A stretch of DNA of 64,000 nucleotides from Oscillatoria sp. CS-180 (GTDB lineage Bacteria > Cyanobacteriota > Cyanobacteriia > Phormidesmidales > Phormidesmidaceae), in the NCBI RefSeq assembly GCF_028330965.1, contig NZ_JAQMUB010000058.1, forward strand, positions 39,999-103,998, given 5' to 3'. The notes beneath the pieces were generated by a model that saw only the letters and a list, made by a program, of their open reading frames with translations, was not told the DNA's origin and did not search any database. This document shows, piece by piece, positions 1-10,341 of the stretch (the stretch's first letter is position 1; each line of letters opens with the position of its first letter). The position numbers and the translations under genes are program-made.

Positions 1-181
1 AAGGTAAGACAAGTCAGCCATCGGTTAAGTAGTTGCATAGGGAGTACTAGCAAAAGGTCACATCAAGCAGACGACTTCGATCTTGCCATAGCATGGTTCA
101 TCTCCAGAAGCATTCTGGAAAGTTGGCAACTGAGCGGTAAAATGAGATGCCGATATTCAAGATCTACAAGTAGCCAGCGTT

Positions 182-739
182 ATGATTTCCAGCAATGACT
201 TTCGTACAGGCGTCAGCATCGAATTGGATGGGTCAGTTTGGCGAGTCGTCGAATTTCTGCACGTGAAGCCAGGCAAAGGTTCTGCTTTCGTCCGCACAAA
301 GTTAAAGAACGTTCAGACGGGCAACACCGTTGAAAAAACGTTTCGAGCTGGTGAGACCGTTCCTCAGGCTAATCTCGAAAAGAAGGTGATGCAGCATACC
401 TATCGAGAAGGTGAAGACCTCGTGTTTATGGATATGGAAACCTTCGAAGAGGTTCGCATGAGCGAGGAGCAAGTTGGCGATCGCGTCAAATACCTTAAAG
501 AGGAAATGGAAGTCAACGTTGTTCGCTGGAACGAGCAAATCCTTGAGGTTGAGCTACCGAATTCGGTTGTCCTAGAAATTACTGAAACTGATCCCGGGGT
601 TAAAGGCGATACCGCAACGGGTGGAACCAAACCTGCGATCTTAGAGACGGGTGCTCAGGTTATGGTGCCGTTGTTCATCTCTATCGGCGAGAAGATCAAG
701 ATTGATACTCGTAACGATTCTTACTTGGGACGAGAGTAA
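182..739 (+). CDS. efp: Elongation factor P
   Basis: EF-P binds the ribosome between the P and E sites and relieves stalling at consecutive prolines. The 185-residue length is that of the family. The N-terminal KOW-like domain carries the loop PGKGSAF, whose Lys32 is the usual modification site at the tip of domain I. The two OB-fold domains follow, ending in the family signature with [11 protein letters not shown]. It starts at an ATG with about 180 bases upstream inside the window. It is followed by accB after 70 bases; efp-accB is a widely conserved bacterial gene pair, so co-transcription is likely (inference). Confidence 0.97.
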   Translation: MISSNDFRTGVSIELDGSVWRVVEFLHVKPGKGSAFVRTKLKNVQTGNTVEKTFRAGETVPQANLEKKVMQHTYREGEDLVFMDMETFEEVRMSEEQVGDRVKYLKEEMEVNVVRWNEQILEVELPNSVVLEITETDPGVKGDTATGGTKPAILETGAQVMVPLFISIGEKIKIDTRNDSYLGRE

Positions 740-809
740 AAGCATTGTTCTTATGTTCGAAGATGCTTGTAGGGGTGGACACGCTCCATCGTGTTGGTAG
801 GGAGTGCAA

Positions 810-1310
810 TTGGTGGAACTGAACTTCAACGAACTGCGTGAGCTGGTGACGACGCTGAGCCAGACGGATATTTCGGAATTAACGCTGAAGAGTGGTGACT
901 TTGAGTTGACCTTGCGTAAGCAGGGCGCTTTAGTTGTTTCCAGCCCGTCAGCAGATACTGTTTCAGTCACGCCTGTGCCTGTCAGCGCTCAATCTGGTGA
1001 AATACCTCAGCCCATTGTTGTTAGCCCCCCTGCGGCTCCTCCCACTCCACCTCCTTCCGTAGACTCGAATCTAGTCGAGATCACGTCGCCTATGGTTGGC
1101 ACGTTTTATCGCGCACCTGCGCCTGAGGAACCCCCCTTCGTTGATGTGGGCGATCGCATTCAGTCGGGTCAAACGGTGTGCATCATTGAAGCGATGAAGC
1201 TGATGAATGAGCTTGAGGCAGAAGTTACCGGAGAAATCGTCGAAATTCTCGTCGAAAATTCTCAACCTGTGGAATTTGGGCAACCCCTAATGCGGGTAAA
1301 GCCTAACTGA
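810..1310 (+). CDS. accB: Biotin carboxyl carrier protein of acetyl-CoA carboxylase
   Basis: AccB carries the biotin that is carboxylated by AccC and passes CO2 to acetyl-CoA in the first step of fatty acid synthesis. A short N-terminal helix segment (NFNELRELV) is followed by a Pro/Ala-rich flexible linker at about residues 65-90 and a C-terminal biotinyl domain with the motif EAMKLMNE; the biotinylated lysine codon is at 1197-1199. Candidate starts are GTG 804, TTG 810 and GTG 813. The Shine-Dalgarno-like AGGGAG at 799-804 overlaps the first one, so TTG 810 or GTG 813 is preferred. It lies directly downstream of efp. Confidence 0.95.
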   Translation: MVELNFNELRELVTTLSQTDISELTLKSGDFELTLRKQGALVVSSPSADTVSVTPVPVSAQSGEIPQPIVVSPPAAPPTPPPSVDSNLVEITSPMVGTFYRAPAPEEPPFVDVGDRIQSGQTVCIIEAMKLMNELEAEVTGEIVEILVENSQPVEFGQPLMRVKPN

Positions 1311-1385
1311 CAAAAATAAGGTCATCGTTAACCTCGTGTAGCCTGGATACAGGTTTATCTTGCCTGCAACAGTGGGGACAGCTAG

Positions 1386-2111
1386 ATGACGAGAAATACT
1401 GTCAGGCTCAAAGCGGCTACTGCGCTGCTAGTGCTAACAACAGCAGCCAGCGTCGGTATTTTGACAAGGACTTATCTCCAAGGGCAAGGCGGGCAAGTCG
1501 TCTTTGTTGCGACTCGTGTATGGATTTTGATGTTGCCACTGTTGTGGCATTGGCGTGTTGATCGAGAACGTATCTCGTTGGCACTCCCGTCACAAACGGA
1601 ATTGATTTCAGGCACTCTGCTCGGCTTAGTCATGTTTGCGGTGATTCTCGGCAGCTATTTTGGGATCGGACAAACCATCATTGATCCTGAAATAGTCCGA
1701 GCTAGAGTACAAGCGATCGGTCTGCTGCGACCGTCTTTTTATTTAGGGTTTGCCGTCTATTTCACTTTTGTGAATGCTCTGGTTGAAGAGTATGTATGGC
1801 GGTGGTTTGCCTATCGTCAATGCGAAAGGCTGGTTTCTGGCTGGAAGGCTGTTGTGTTAGCCGCAGCGTGCTTCACACTGCACCATATTTTTGCCCTGGC
1901 TGGATTTACAGGCAGCGGATGGATCACAGCAATAGGGTCTTTCGGCGTATTTCTAGCAGGTGCAGTGTGGTCTTGGTGTTATCTCGCCTATCATTCGTTG
2001 TGGGCAGTGTACATTAGCCACTTGCTCGCGGATTTAGCGATCGCCTTGGTAGGGTGGCACTTACTATATCTTAGTCTAAATGTCTCCTTCACCTTCAAAC
2101 AGGGTTTCTAA
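1386..2111 (+). CDS. CPBP family intramembrane glutamic endopeptidase
   Basis: This is a 241-residue polytopic membrane protein of the CPBP (CAAX protease / bacteriocin-processing, Abi) family. The family motifs are visible: EEYVWRWFAYRQ (the paired glutamates and the arginine), a later FTLHH histidine motif and a final SHLLAD motif near residue 215. Hydrophobic segments fill most of the chain. The substrate cannot be told from the sequence. Its last 36 bases overlap the 3' end of the convergent exonuclease gene on the other strand. Confidence 0.88.
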   Translation: MTRNTVRLKAATALLVLTTAASVGILTRTYLQGQGGQVVFVATRVWILMLPLLWHWRVDRERISLALPSQTELISGTLLGLVMFAVILGSYFGIGQTIIDPEIVRARVQAIGLLRPSFYLGFAVYFTFVNALVEEYVWRWFAYRQCERLVSGWKAVVLAAACFTLHHIFALAGFTGSGWITAIGSFGVFLAGAVWSWCYLAYHSLWAVYISHLLADLAIALVGWHLLYLSLNVSFTFKQGF

Positions 2112-3068
2112 AGGTTGAGCGTCAATGCGGCACACTTCCGTCAAGTAACGAGAAAGCACATCATTTTGTCCGTGGGTGACATAGACTTTGCTAGCTCCTG
2201 TTTCTTGAACAGTCCGAATTAGGCTAGGCCAGTCTGCATGGTCAGATAGAACAAAACCGCGTTCATAGCCTCGGCGTCTACGGGCACCACGAACAGCCAT
2301 CCATCCTGAGGCAAAGGCCGTTTGAGGTGATTTGAAGCGCTTCATCCAGGTAGAGCGATGTCCTGAGGGGGGAGACAGCACGAGATCGCCTGTGTACTTA
2401 TGACTTTTGGGCATCTCCGATGTTGTAACTGTGGGCAGCATCGGAATATTTTGATCCCGATAGATCTGGTTCAGGGCTGCGATCGCCCCGTGCACATACA
2501 CCGTCTGGTCAGTAAACTTCGTCAGCTCGCTCAACACCCGCTGGGCCTTACCGAAGGAATAGCAAAAGAGAATGGAGGGGCGATCGCGATCGGCCTGCCA
2601 CCAGTCGTAAATTTGATGCGCCGTCTCTTCTCCGGTATCCCATTTATAGATAGGCAGTCCGAAAGTGGCTTCAGTAATAAAGACATCGCAAGAGACAACC
2701 TCAAACGGTTCACACGTTGGGTCAGCACAGCGTTTGTAGTCTCCAGAAACAACCCAAACGTCATCCTTGTGTTCTACCCGTACCTGAGCCGATCCCAAAA
2801 CGTGACCTGCTGGATGGAGGGATACCCAGGTGTCGCCATACTTCAGCTTTTCGCCATACTGCACTCCTTGGAGATCAATTTTTTCACCCAGACGCTTTCG
2901 CAAAATCCCTTCAGAGCTAGCCATGGCCACATACTGCTGCGACCCCGACCGAGCATGATCAGCATGGGCATGGGTAATGATTGCCGTCTCTACAGGACGC
3001 CACGGATCAATGTAGAAATTGCCTGCTTCGCAGTAAAGGCCTTCAGGACGAACGGTAATGAGAGACAT
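2076..3068 (-). CDS. Ligase-associated-type DNA exonuclease, metallo-beta-lactamase fold
   Basis: The 330-residue protein has the MBL/beta-CASP architecture of the family annotated as ligase-associated DNA exonuclease, related to the SNM1/Artemis nucleases. The zinc-binding motif HAHADHAR is near residue 35, a second histidine motif lies in HPAGHVLGSAQV, and GDYKR supplies the next metal ligand. A late LSDHADW motif is typical of the beta-CASP part. Neither the partner ATP-dependent ligase nor the helicase is in this window. Spacing to the upstream DUF2854 gene is 18 bases on the same strand, so the two may be co-transcribed. Confidence 0.85.
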   Translation of the reverse strand: MSLITVRPEGLYCEAGNFYIDPWRPVETAIITHAHADHARSGSQQYVAMASSEGILRKRLGEKIDLQGVQYGEKLKYGDTWVSLHPAGHVLGSAQVRVEHKDDVWVVSGDYKRCADPTCEPFEVVSCDVFITEATFGLPIYKWDTGEETAHQIYDWWQADRDRPSILFCYSFGKAQRVLSELTKFTDQTVYVHGAIAALNQIYRDQNIPMLPTVTTSEMPKSHKYTGDLVLSPPSGHRSTWMKRFKSPQTAFASGWMAVRGARRRRGYERGFVLSDHADWPSLIRTVQETGASKVYVTHGQNDVLSRYLTEVCRIDAQPLETLFEGEGDI

Positions 3069-3086
3069 AGTACGGCAAGTGTAGAG

Positions 3087-3659
3087 CTATGAAGCCACTT
3101 CAGCAGGCTTCGGGGTGTTAACAGTAATGAGCGCTAGGTCAACTTTGTTTTCGCTCGGTTCCTGAATATTGGCACGGATATCAGGACCAAAAAACTTCTC
3201 AATCTTTTCCCGTTTTTCCTGCCACTTTTCTAATGGCATCAGAGGCGACTCAAACTCAAGTAGGAGGGCATAGGCACCCTCGATCGCTTCTTCACGAACG
3301 GCCACCAATTCAGGACGTTCCTCATCAGAGGGAGCTAATCCCAAGCGCTCTAGGACTTCATCTAAGTGAGCCTCTTGTCCATAGCGATACCGAGTCACAT
3401 CGCTGAGAACCTGCTTCTGAGTGGGTGTGGCCTGCTGTTCGCGTAACGAGGCCACTTCAGGAGACGTTTCTTGGGAATACTGGGTTGGCTCTAGCTCGGC
3501 TGCTCGTAAGGCCAAACCTCCTAATAAGACAGGGATACCGTAGAAAAAGCCCGCTAGGTTGAGCGTGGCATTGTCCTGAAAATAGGCCACAAACCCGATG
3601 ATCGTCAGCACCCCGCCGACAACCAATAGAACATTCCCTAGGGACATTTTTCGCAACAT
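3087..3659 (-). CDS. DUF2854 family membrane protein
   Basis: The 190-residue protein has two hydrophobic segments near the N-terminus (about residues 8-25 and 33-50) and a soluble, charged C-terminal part. This layout matches the DUF2854 family, which is shared by cyanobacteria and plant plastids and has no firm function. ATG at 3659 and ATG at 3647 are both possible starts. The upstream gap (3660-3938) separates it from the divergent HAD gene and must hold both promoters. Confidence 0.75.
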   Translation of the reverse strand: MLRKMSLGNVLLVVGGVLTIIGFVAYFQDNATLNLAGFFYGIPVLLGGLALRAAELEPTQYSQETSPEVASLREQQATPTQKQVLSDVTRYRYGQEAHLDEVLERLGLAPSDEERPELVAVREEAIEGAYALLLEFESPLMPLEKWQEKREKIEKFFGPDIRANIQEPSENKVDLALITVNTPKPAEVAS

Positions 3660-3998
3660 AATGATTTATTTACATTCACTTTGTAAATTGTATCGCTCTA
3701 GCTCGGTCAAAACGGCCTATATCCCAATCGAAAGTTGCTGACTCAGTCTCTGTGATGACCGTCAGGGTAGATGATCGGAATCCAACCATGATGCTGATGT
3801 TTATGAAGATTCTCTCAGCACAAAAACATCTGATTCAGGCTTCGAAGCCGTGTAGAAATTCTGTGAATTGCTTTATTGTCCCGCTAACCTCTTAACGGTT
3901 GAGTGTCAGAATACATGTAGGCTCCTCTTAACATTTCTTTGCTGATTCAACTGAAATTGTGTTTATTGCCTATTCCTTTCCTGAGGATATTGCCTGAT

Positions 3999-4688
3999 AT
4001 GTTACGCATTCTTACGGATTTTGATGGTCCCATCATGGACGTGTCAGAGCGATATTACCAGGTATATCAGTACTGTCTTGAAGAGGCCAAAGAACCCCAG
4101 CAATCCGTTAATCGGCTTTCCAAACAAGATTTTTGGCGTCTCAAGCGATCGCAGGTACCCGAACGCCAAATCGGACTCATCTCCGGTCTTCATGATGATC
4201 AGGCGAGACAATTTGCCTTGTTGCGGCGAGAAACTGTTCACAGTCGCTCTTATCTTAAGTACGACCTGCCGATAGAAGGCGCATCTGAGGCCTTGAGGAA
4301 GATCCAGGCCCTCGACGGTCATTTAGTCGTGGTCACTATGCGCCGAGAGTACGCTCTCGATTTTGCGCTCTCCCAATATGATTTAGAGCATTTCTTTCCG
4401 CTGAATGTGCGCTATTGTCTGCCAGATGACTACCTCAAAGACCAAGACATTGTTGAAAAAACTCGACTGGTTAAAAAGGCACTGGCTGAACTGCCTCCTG
4501 CTTGCGAAACCTGGATGGTGGGCGATACAGAGGCCGATATTGCAGCGGCCCGTGCCCATGATTTACCCGTCGTAGCGGTACTTAGCGGGATCCGCGATCG
4601 CGATCGTCTCACAACCTACAGTCCAGACTACATTGTTGCCAATTTGCAAGAGGCAGTGGTGACCATTTCAAATCGCCAAGCTGGCTAA
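3999..4688 (+). CDS. HAD superfamily hydrolase (phosphatase-like)
   Basis: HAD motif I is the N-terminal LTDFDGPIMD, with the nucleophile Asp followed by Asp two residues later. Motif II is the VVVTMR strand, and motif IV is the late MVGDTEADIAAA. About 230 residues with a helical cap between motifs I and II give a class-I phosphatase such as a phosphoglycolate-phosphatase-like enzyme; the substrate is unknown. The reading frame is open from 3939, but ATG 3999 puts motif I six residues from the start, as is usual for the family, so it is preferred. Confidence 0.85.
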   Translation: MLRILTDFDGPIMDVSERYYQVYQYCLEEAKEPQQSVNRLSKQDFWRLKRSQVPERQIGLISGLHDDQARQFALLRRETVHSRSYLKYDLPIEGASEALRKIQALDGHLVVVTMRREYALDFALSQYDLEHFFPLNVRYCLPDDYLKDQDIVEKTRLVKKALAELPPACETWMVGDTEADIAAARAHDLPVVAVLSGIRDRDRLTTYSPDYIVANLQEAVVTISNRQAG

Positions 4689-4805
4689 GCGCGAGCGACT
4701 CACGCAGGCACGCGAAAGCAGCCTATGAAACAAGTACACCCTGTTCCCCACTCCCTATTGAGACCTACCCTGCTGATAAACCTTGTCGCTGCCTAACCAC
4801 TGAAA

Positions 4806-5807
4806 TTAGAACTGCTTGAGGAACCGCAAATCGCTGCTATACAGCCGTCGGATGTCATCAATTTCATGCTGCACCATGGCGAGGCGCTCGACTCCCAGAC
4901 CCGCCGCAAAGCCCGTGTAGACTTCGGGGTCATAGCCTACCGCTTCCAGCACATTGGGATCGATCATGCCGCAGCCCAACACCTCTAGCCAACGCCCATT
5001 CCATTCCACATCGACCTCAGCCGAGGGTTCTGTGAAGGGAAAGAAGCTGGGGCGAAAACGAATGGGAATATCGCCAAACAAAGCGTCGATGAAAGCGCGG
5101 ATGGTTCCCCGTAAGTCAGTGAACGTGATTCCTTTATCGATTGCGAAGAACTCTATTTGGTGAAAGACCGCCGCATGGGTGGCATCCACCGTATCGCGAC
5201 GATAGCAGCGCCCTGTGGCTAGCACACGGCAGGGAGGCTCATGCTCCTTCATATAGCGAATTTGAATGTTGGACGTATGCGTCCGCATCAAGTCACCATT
5301 CGGCAGGTAAAGGGTGTCCTGCATGTCCCGTGCCGGATGGTCTGGTAGGAAGTTAAGAGCCTCGAAGTTGTAATAATCCGACTCGATTTCGGGACCACTG
5401 GCAACCGTATAACCTAAACCCACAAAGATCTCGGTGATTTGGTCGATGATACTGTTGATGGGGTGAACGCGCCCCTGAGACTTGAACACGCCCGGCATCG
5501 TGACGTCCAGAGTCTCTGCTTCAAGCATGGCTTGAATTTCAGCATCCTGTAAAGCAGCCTTACGCGCTTCCAAGGCGATCTGAAGCGCATCTTTAACTTG
5601 GTTGGCAAGTGCTCCAATGCGAGGTCGATCTGCCGGCGGCAGCTTTCCCATACCGCCTAATACTTTAGAGACTTTGCCTTTTTTCCCGAGGTAGTCTAGT
5701 CTAATTTTTTCGAGATTGTCTAGATTTTCGACTTGGGCGATCGCCTCTTTTCCTGCATCTTGCAGCGCTTGGAGGTCGGTTTCCAGACTCAACGGAGGTT
5801 GGGACAT
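4806..5807 (-). CDS. pheS: Phenylalanyl-tRNA synthetase alpha subunit
   Basis: This is the catalytic subunit of the alpha2beta2 enzyme that charges tRNA-Phe. The N-terminal coiled coil (about residues 1-90) is followed by the class II core, with motif 2 in [12 protein letters not shown] and motif 3 in GLGVERLAM near the C-terminus. The frame is open up to 5915, but the ATG at 5807 (protein start MSQPPLSLE) gives the normal length of 333 residues. pheT is not next to it; separation of pheS and pheT is common in cyanobacteria. Confidence 0.95.
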   Translation of the reverse strand: MSQPPLSLETDLQALQDAGKEAIAQVENLDNLEKIRLDYLGKKGKVSKVLGGMGKLPPADRPRIGALANQVKDALQIALEARKAALQDAEIQAMLEAETLDVTMPGVFKSQGRVHPINSIIDQITEIFVGLGYTVASGPEIESDYYNFEALNFLPDHPARDMQDTLYLPNGDLMRTHTSNIQIRYMKEHEPPCRVLATGRCYRRDTVDATHAAVFHQIEFFAIDKGITFTDLRGTIRAFIDALFGDIPIRFRPSFFPFTEPSAEVDVEWNGRWLEVLGCGMIDPNVLEAVGYDPEVYTGFAAGLGVERLAMVQHEIDDIRRLYSSDLRFLKQF

Positions 5808-6172
5808 GCTCAGGATCAATGCTTGTTTAATAACGACTAAAGGGGAAACCCTTGGTTGATGAAAGCGTCCTCTTCTAGAGTCTCGTCTTATCAGAGCTGT
5901 AATGACATTATTCATTCACAGTGCATCAGAAGAGGCTACCGGACGAAACGCTCTTAATGTGGAATACTCCTAATCTAGTCCATGAGGTGGGCGATCGCTC
6001 AATGGATTTTCCGTTTAGCATGAAGAACCTTCCGAATTAGCAATTCCATTCCCTTGTCTTTGTGGAAAACACTGCGGAGAACACTTCTGATGATCAAAAA
6101 ATTGTTGTCACTAGCTTGGGCACGGTATCACGCACAAGGCTTTGTTCAGAGACTGTCAGATAACTAGTTTTG

Positions 6173-7057
6173 ATGAAACTACTCATTAGTAATGACGACG
6201 GCATTTTTGCTAACGGAATTCGTAGCCTGGCGAACACGATGGCGGAGGCGGGCCATGAGGTTTGGGTGGTTTGTCCTGACCGAGAACGGTCGGCAACGGG
6301 ACATGGACTGACACTTCATAAACCGATTCGGGCTGAACAAGTAGAGGGCGTCTTTCATGCTGATGTTCAGGCTTGGGCCTGCTCAGGAACACCTTCTGAT
6401 TGCGTTAAGTTAGCGCTGGGAGCGATTTTGGAGAATCCTCCCGATATGGTGTTATCTGGCATCAATCAAGGGGCAAACTTAGGCACCGATGTGCTCTACT
6501 CTGGTACGGTGTCGGCAGCCATGGAAGGGATCATTGAAGGGATTCCAGCGATCGCCTTCAGCCTGACCAACTATGCCTGCAAGAACTTTGTGCCGGCTGC
6601 CCAGTTTGCTAAAAATTTGGTGAACGTTTTGAGGCAGCATCCAATCGCAGCTCCCCCACTGCTGAATGTCAACATCCCAGCCGTTGAGGCACATCAGATT
6701 AAAGGTAGTGTGATTGCCCGTCAGGGTGTGCGGAGGTATGTTGACCTATTTGAAAAGCGCAGCGATCCTCGTGGCAAAACCTACTATTGGCTCGCTGGTG
6801 AAGTGTTGGAAGCGGTTGAACACGAAGAGGACAGCTATCAGCTTCTGACGGAGCAATTGCAGCGTCTATCTGACTTTTCTTGCCTTGAAGGAACCCCCAT
6901 TGACGTTGAAGCAATTCAACAAAATTTGATTACGATCACACCATTGCATTACAACTTGACATCTCCTTTGGGTATCTGCCAGCTGCAAGCCTGGCAAACT
7001 CAGTTTGACAAACAGTTACTCCATCCTGATTCTCCGACCAATGTAGCGAAGTCATAA
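6173..7057 (+). CDS. surE: 5'/3'-nucleotidase SurE
   Basis: SurE is a metal-dependent nucleoside monophosphate phosphatase. The diagnostic motif ISNDDG near the N-terminus carries the two metal-binding aspartates. It is followed by [10 protein letters not shown] and by [18 protein letters not shown], the conserved active-site loop. At 294 residues it is slightly longer than the 250-270 residues typical of the family, through a C-terminal tail. TTG 6170 lies just before ATG 6173; the ATG is preferred. Confidence 0.95.
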   Translation: MKLLISNDDGIFANGIRSLANTMAEAGHEVWVVCPDRERSATGHGLTLHKPIRAEQVEGVFHADVQAWACSGTPSDCVKLALGAILENPPDMVLSGINQGANLGTDVLYSGTVSAAMEGIIEGIPAIAFSLTNYACKNFVPAAQFAKNLVNVLRQHPIAAPPLLNVNIPAVEAHQIKGSVIARQGVRRYVDLFEKRSDPRGKTYYWLAGEVLEAVEHEEDSYQLLTEQLQRLSDFSCLEGTPIDVEAIQQNLITITPLHYNLTSPLGICQLQAWQTQFDKQLLHPDSPTNVAKS

Positions 7058-7284
7058 GCAGTTATTTAAAACGATCAAGACTAAAATATGACGGCATCAG
7101 CTTCTTAAAAACGTTGTTTCGTACAGAGTTTGTGAAGATTAGCCACAAAGTGACCAGACCGATTTGACTTCAGGCAACACTTTGTAAAGGGCGAAATCAA
7201 AAGATTTTTAATACCATTGAGTAATGTTCGTTGTACACATCAGGCCAATCCGTAGCGACTTGCAAACTTTGAATCAACACACTC

Positions 7285-8160
7285 ATGTCTGATATAGAGA
7301 ACCAATTTTTGATTCGCTTCTGGGGTGTAAGAGGCAGCATTGCGTGTCCCGGACCACAAACGGTGCGCTATGGCGGCAACACCTCCTGCATCGAGATGCG
7401 GGTTGGCGGCAAGCTGTTAATCTTCGATGGCGGTACTGGACTTAGAGAGCTGGGTCTCAAGCTACTGTCAGAAATGCCTCTAGACGGGACCATGTTTTTC
7501 ACCCATTCTCACTGGGATCATATTCAAGGGTTTCCCTTCTTTGTGCCCGCCTTTGTTCCAGGCAATCGCTTTCATATCTATGGCGCGATCGCCCCTGACG
7601 GTTCAACAATTGAGCAGCGCCTCAACAATCAAATGCTGCATCCCAACTTTCCAGTCCCACTGCAAATCATGGGAGCCGATCTTAAGTTTTGCGATGTTGA
7701 AGTGGGCGAAACGGTTGAGGTAGAGGACGTTAAGGTCGAAAATACCCTGCTGAACCATCCTGGAGAGGCGATCGGCTATCGGGTCACTTGGAACGGCAGA
7801 ACAGCTGCCTACGTGACGGATACCGAGCATTTTGCAGATCGACTCGACGAAAATGTTTTGTGGCTGGCGCGGAATGCTGACGTCATGATTTACGATGCCA
7901 CTTACACCAACCAGGAATACTACAACGAGAAATCTAGCAAAGTAGGTTGGGGCCATTCGACTTGGCAAGAAGCCGTCAAGGTTGCCAAAGCAGCTAATGT
8001 CAGGCAGCTTGTTATCTTCCACCATGATCCGCTCCACAACGATGACTTTATGGACGAGATTGCTCAAGACACCTCAGAGCAATTTTCTAATAGTGTCGTC
8101 GCCAAAGAAGGCATGGTTATTGATCTGATGACAGCTCCTGAGCCGGCAATATTTGCTTAG
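7285..8160 (+). CDS. MBL-fold metallo-hydrolase
   Basis: The 291-residue protein is a metallo-beta-lactamase-fold hydrolase of the type with an N-terminal RFWGVRGSIACPGP segment. Zinc ligands are visible in THSHWDHIQG near residue 75, in the region LLNHPGEAIGYR, in VTDTEH near residue 175 and in HHDPLHNDD close to the C-terminus. The fold is close to RNase Z/PhnP-like phosphodiesterases, but I cannot assign a substrate. A gap of 227 bases upstream suggests its own promoter. Confidence 0.88.
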   Translation: MSDIENQFLIRFWGVRGSIACPGPQTVRYGGNTSCIEMRVGGKLLIFDGGTGLRELGLKLLSEMPLDGTMFFTHSHWDHIQGFPFFVPAFVPGNRFHIYGAIAPDGSTIEQRLNNQMLHPNFPVPLQIMGADLKFCDVEVGETVEVEDVKVENTLLNHPGEAIGYRVTWNGRTAAYVTDTEHFADRLDENVLWLARNADVMIYDATYTNQEYYNEKSSKVGWGHSTWQEAVKVAKAANVRQLVIFHHDPLHNDDFMDEIAQDTSEQFSNSVVAKEGMVIDLMTAPEPAIFA

Positions 8161-8275
8161 GCTGCTTTCGCTGTTCAGCGTTTGTTTTCCCAAGCGCTCT
8201 CAACGCTTCCAAGCTTTGACCCTGGGTTGATGAAGATTGGCTAGCGTCCGGGCCGAATTGTGTCAAAATGTAAAT

Positions 8276-9337
8276 GTGTGGATTACGTCTTCACTACAAA
8301 CGGCTCAAACCCCAACGGACATTGCTTTGGGGAACTTTGACGGTGTTCATCGAGGACACCAGACTGTCATTCGCCCGATTCTCCCAGAGTCTTCAAATTG
8401 TCCTACGGCTGCCGGTGAATTCCCTGCCGGTACGACTTTGAATTCAGATTTATGGGGCTATAGCGATCGCTGTCCGCAATTGCTAGGTGACTGCGACTTT
8501 CAGTCAGCGGTGCCGCCAGCCATCACATCTGACGCACCAGGACCGATACCGACAGTCGTGACGTTCTATCCTCATCCGCAAGAGTTTTTTTCAGGTCAAT
8601 CGCGGCCTTGGCTAACACCGCTAGAGGAAAAGGCCGTATTCATGAAGCGGTTGGGTGTACGTCAGCTTGTACTGCTGCCCTTCAACAGTGAGCTGTCTGG
8701 CTTGCAACCCGAAGCATTTGTTGAAAAAGTTTTGCTCGATCACTTACAGGCTAAGCACATTAGCGTCGGGGCAGATTTTCGGTTTGGTCATCAGCGACGG
8801 GGAGACGTTGATCTCTTGCAGAAGCTGGCGACGCGAAGAGGAACGCAAGTGACTATTGTTGGTCTTGCTCAAGCCGATGGCGATCGCATTAGCAGTTCTC
8901 GAATTCGTCAAGCCTTGTGTGCTGGCGATATCTATCAAGTTCGACATCTCATGGGGCGTCCTTATCAGCTCACCGGAAAAGTCGTTAAAGGTCAGCAGTT
9001 GGGACGGCAACTGGGTTTTCCAACAGCTAACTTACGAGTTCCCCCCGAAAAGTTCTTGCCCCGAACCGGTGTCTACAGCGTGTTAGTGTTTGGGGTGCCA
9101 GATCATCCAGCTGAGCAAGGACTGCCTGGCGTCATGAATTTGGGTGTGCGTCCAACAGTAGACGGGCAGAATCAATCCATTGAAGTTCACTTGCTCAACT
9201 GGCAAGGAAACCTATACGACCACACCCTGACCGTAACGCTGAAAGGATTTCTCAGACCCGAGCAGCGCTTTGATTCTTTGGAACATCTCAAAGCCCAGAT
9301 TCAGGCGGATTGTGAAGCCGCGTTAGCTGTGCTGTAG
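8276..9337 (+). CDS. ribF: Bifunctional riboflavin kinase / FAD synthetase
   Basis: RibF makes FMN and then FAD. The N-terminal adenylyltransferase domain begins with ALGNFDGVHRGHQ (the nucleotide-binding HxGH) and continues to SSSRIRQAL. The C-terminal riboflavin kinase domain contains GRQLGFPTANL and GVMNLGVRPT. A low-similarity segment between GHQTVI and TVVTFYPHPQEFF is longer than in compact homologues, apparently a loop extension. The frame is open from TTG 8237, but GTG 8276 (start VWITSSLQTA) matches the usual cyanobacterial N-terminus, so I chose it; the start remains uncertain. Confidence 0.93.
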   Translation: MWITSSLQTAQTPTDIALGNFDGVHRGHQTVIRPILPESSNCPTAAGEFPAGTTLNSDLWGYSDRCPQLLGDCDFQSAVPPAITSDAPGPIPTVVTFYPHPQEFFSGQSRPWLTPLEEKAVFMKRLGVRQLVLLPFNSELSGLQPEAFVEKVLLDHLQAKHISVGADFRFGHQRRGDVDLLQKLATRRGTQVTIVGLAQADGDRISSSRIRQALCAGDIYQVRHLMGRPYQLTGKVVKGQQLGRQLGFPTANLRVPPEKFLPRTGVYSVLVFGVPDHPAEQGLPGVMNLGVRPTVDGQNQSIEVHLLNWQGNLYDHTLTVTLKGFLRPEQRFDSLEHLKAQIQADCEAALAVL

Positions 9338-9396
9338 GTAGGCAAAATTCTCAATGTGAAGGCATTATAGGGCCATACAGCGATAAAGGAAGAACA

Positions 9397-10308
9397 ATGG
9401 GCGATCGCGTTCGGCAGCTAGTTGAAAACCTGAGCAAGACGATTGTGGGGAAGGAAGATGCCATTCAACTGGTTCTGGTTGCCCTTTTTTCGGGGGGTCA
9501 TGCTCTGCTGGAGGATGTTCCAGGCGTTGGCAAGACCCTGCTCGCTAAGTCTCTGGCACGATGCATTGACGGAACGTTTCAACGAGTGCAATGTACTCCT
9601 GACTTGCTCCCTGCCGATATCACCGGTACGAATATCTGGAATCCAAGCAGCGGCGAATTTCAGTTTTTGCCGGGGCCTATTTTTGCCCATGTGCTGCTGA
9701 CTGATGAAATTAACCGGGCGACACCAAGAACTCAATCGGCCTTACTTGAGGTTATGGAAGAACATCAGATGACCCTTGATGGTGTTTCTCGTCCTGTGCC
9801 AATGCCGTTCTTCGTCATTGCGACTCAGAATCCTGTGGAATATCAGGGGACTTTTCCCCTGCCAGAAGCGCAAATGGATCGCTTTGCCTTGTCGTTCACA
9901 CTGGGCTATCCCTCTGAAGCAGAAGAGACCAGAATGTTGGATCGTTTGGCGACACCGACGCGACCGCAAGACTTGCAGCCGTGTATCACCCCCGATGAGG
10001 TAGCAGCCATTCAGTCACAGTGTGCTCAAGTGCGAGTAGAAGACTCGGTAAAACAGTATTTGCTGGCGCTGGTGCGGGCGACTCGCGAGCATCCTGATAT
10101 CACTTTGGGGGTGAGTCCTAGAGGCAGTGTGGCCTTCTATCGAGCGATTCAGGCATTGGCCTTTTTGAGCGATCGCGATTACGTTCTGCCAGATGATGTT
10201 AAACGTCTTGCGCCGTATGTTCTAGCCCATCGTTTGATTCCAGCTGGTGGGCATCAGGCTGCGATTTTGATTCAGAACTTGCTGGATGGTGTTCCTATCC
10301 CTGCTTAG
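9397..10308 (+). CDS. MoxR family AAA+ ATPase
   Basis: The 303-residue MoxR-type AAA+ protein has the Walker A segment GVGKTLLAK near residue 45, Walker B in LLTDEINRATPR near residue 105, and a sensor motif in FFVIATQNPVEYQG. MoxR ATPases act as chaperones that insert cofactors or assemble complexes, usually with a DUF58/VWA partner gene. No such partner follows; the next gene is convergent. The start ATG 9397 has an A/G-rich ribosome binding site (AAGGAAGA) just upstream. Confidence 0.93.
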   Translation: MGDRVRQLVENLSKTIVGKEDAIQLVLVALFSGGHALLEDVPGVGKTLLAKSLARCIDGTFQRVQCTPDLLPADITGTNIWNPSSGEFQFLPGPIFAHVLLTDEINRATPRTQSALLEVMEEHQMTLDGVSRPVPMPFFVIATQNPVEYQGTFPLPEAQMDRFALSFTLGYPSEAEETRMLDRLATPTRPQDLQPCITPDEVAAIQSQCAQVRVEDSVKQYLLALVRATREHPDITLGVSPRGSVAFYRAIQALAFLSDRDYVLPDDVKRLAPYVLAHRLIPAGGHQAAILIQNLLDGVPIPA

Positions 10309-10341
10309 GACCTATGGGTTGGAGGGGATTGTTAGCGTGAA

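Noticed and set aside
2400..3092. 230-residue open frame opposite the DNA exonuclease
   Set aside because: It is the antisense shadow of a clearly recognised MBL nuclease gene.
9397..10308. MoxR ATPase as the ATPase of the CIS
   Set aside because: It lies about 8 kb outside the locus, on the other strand, and is separated from it by housekeeping genes.
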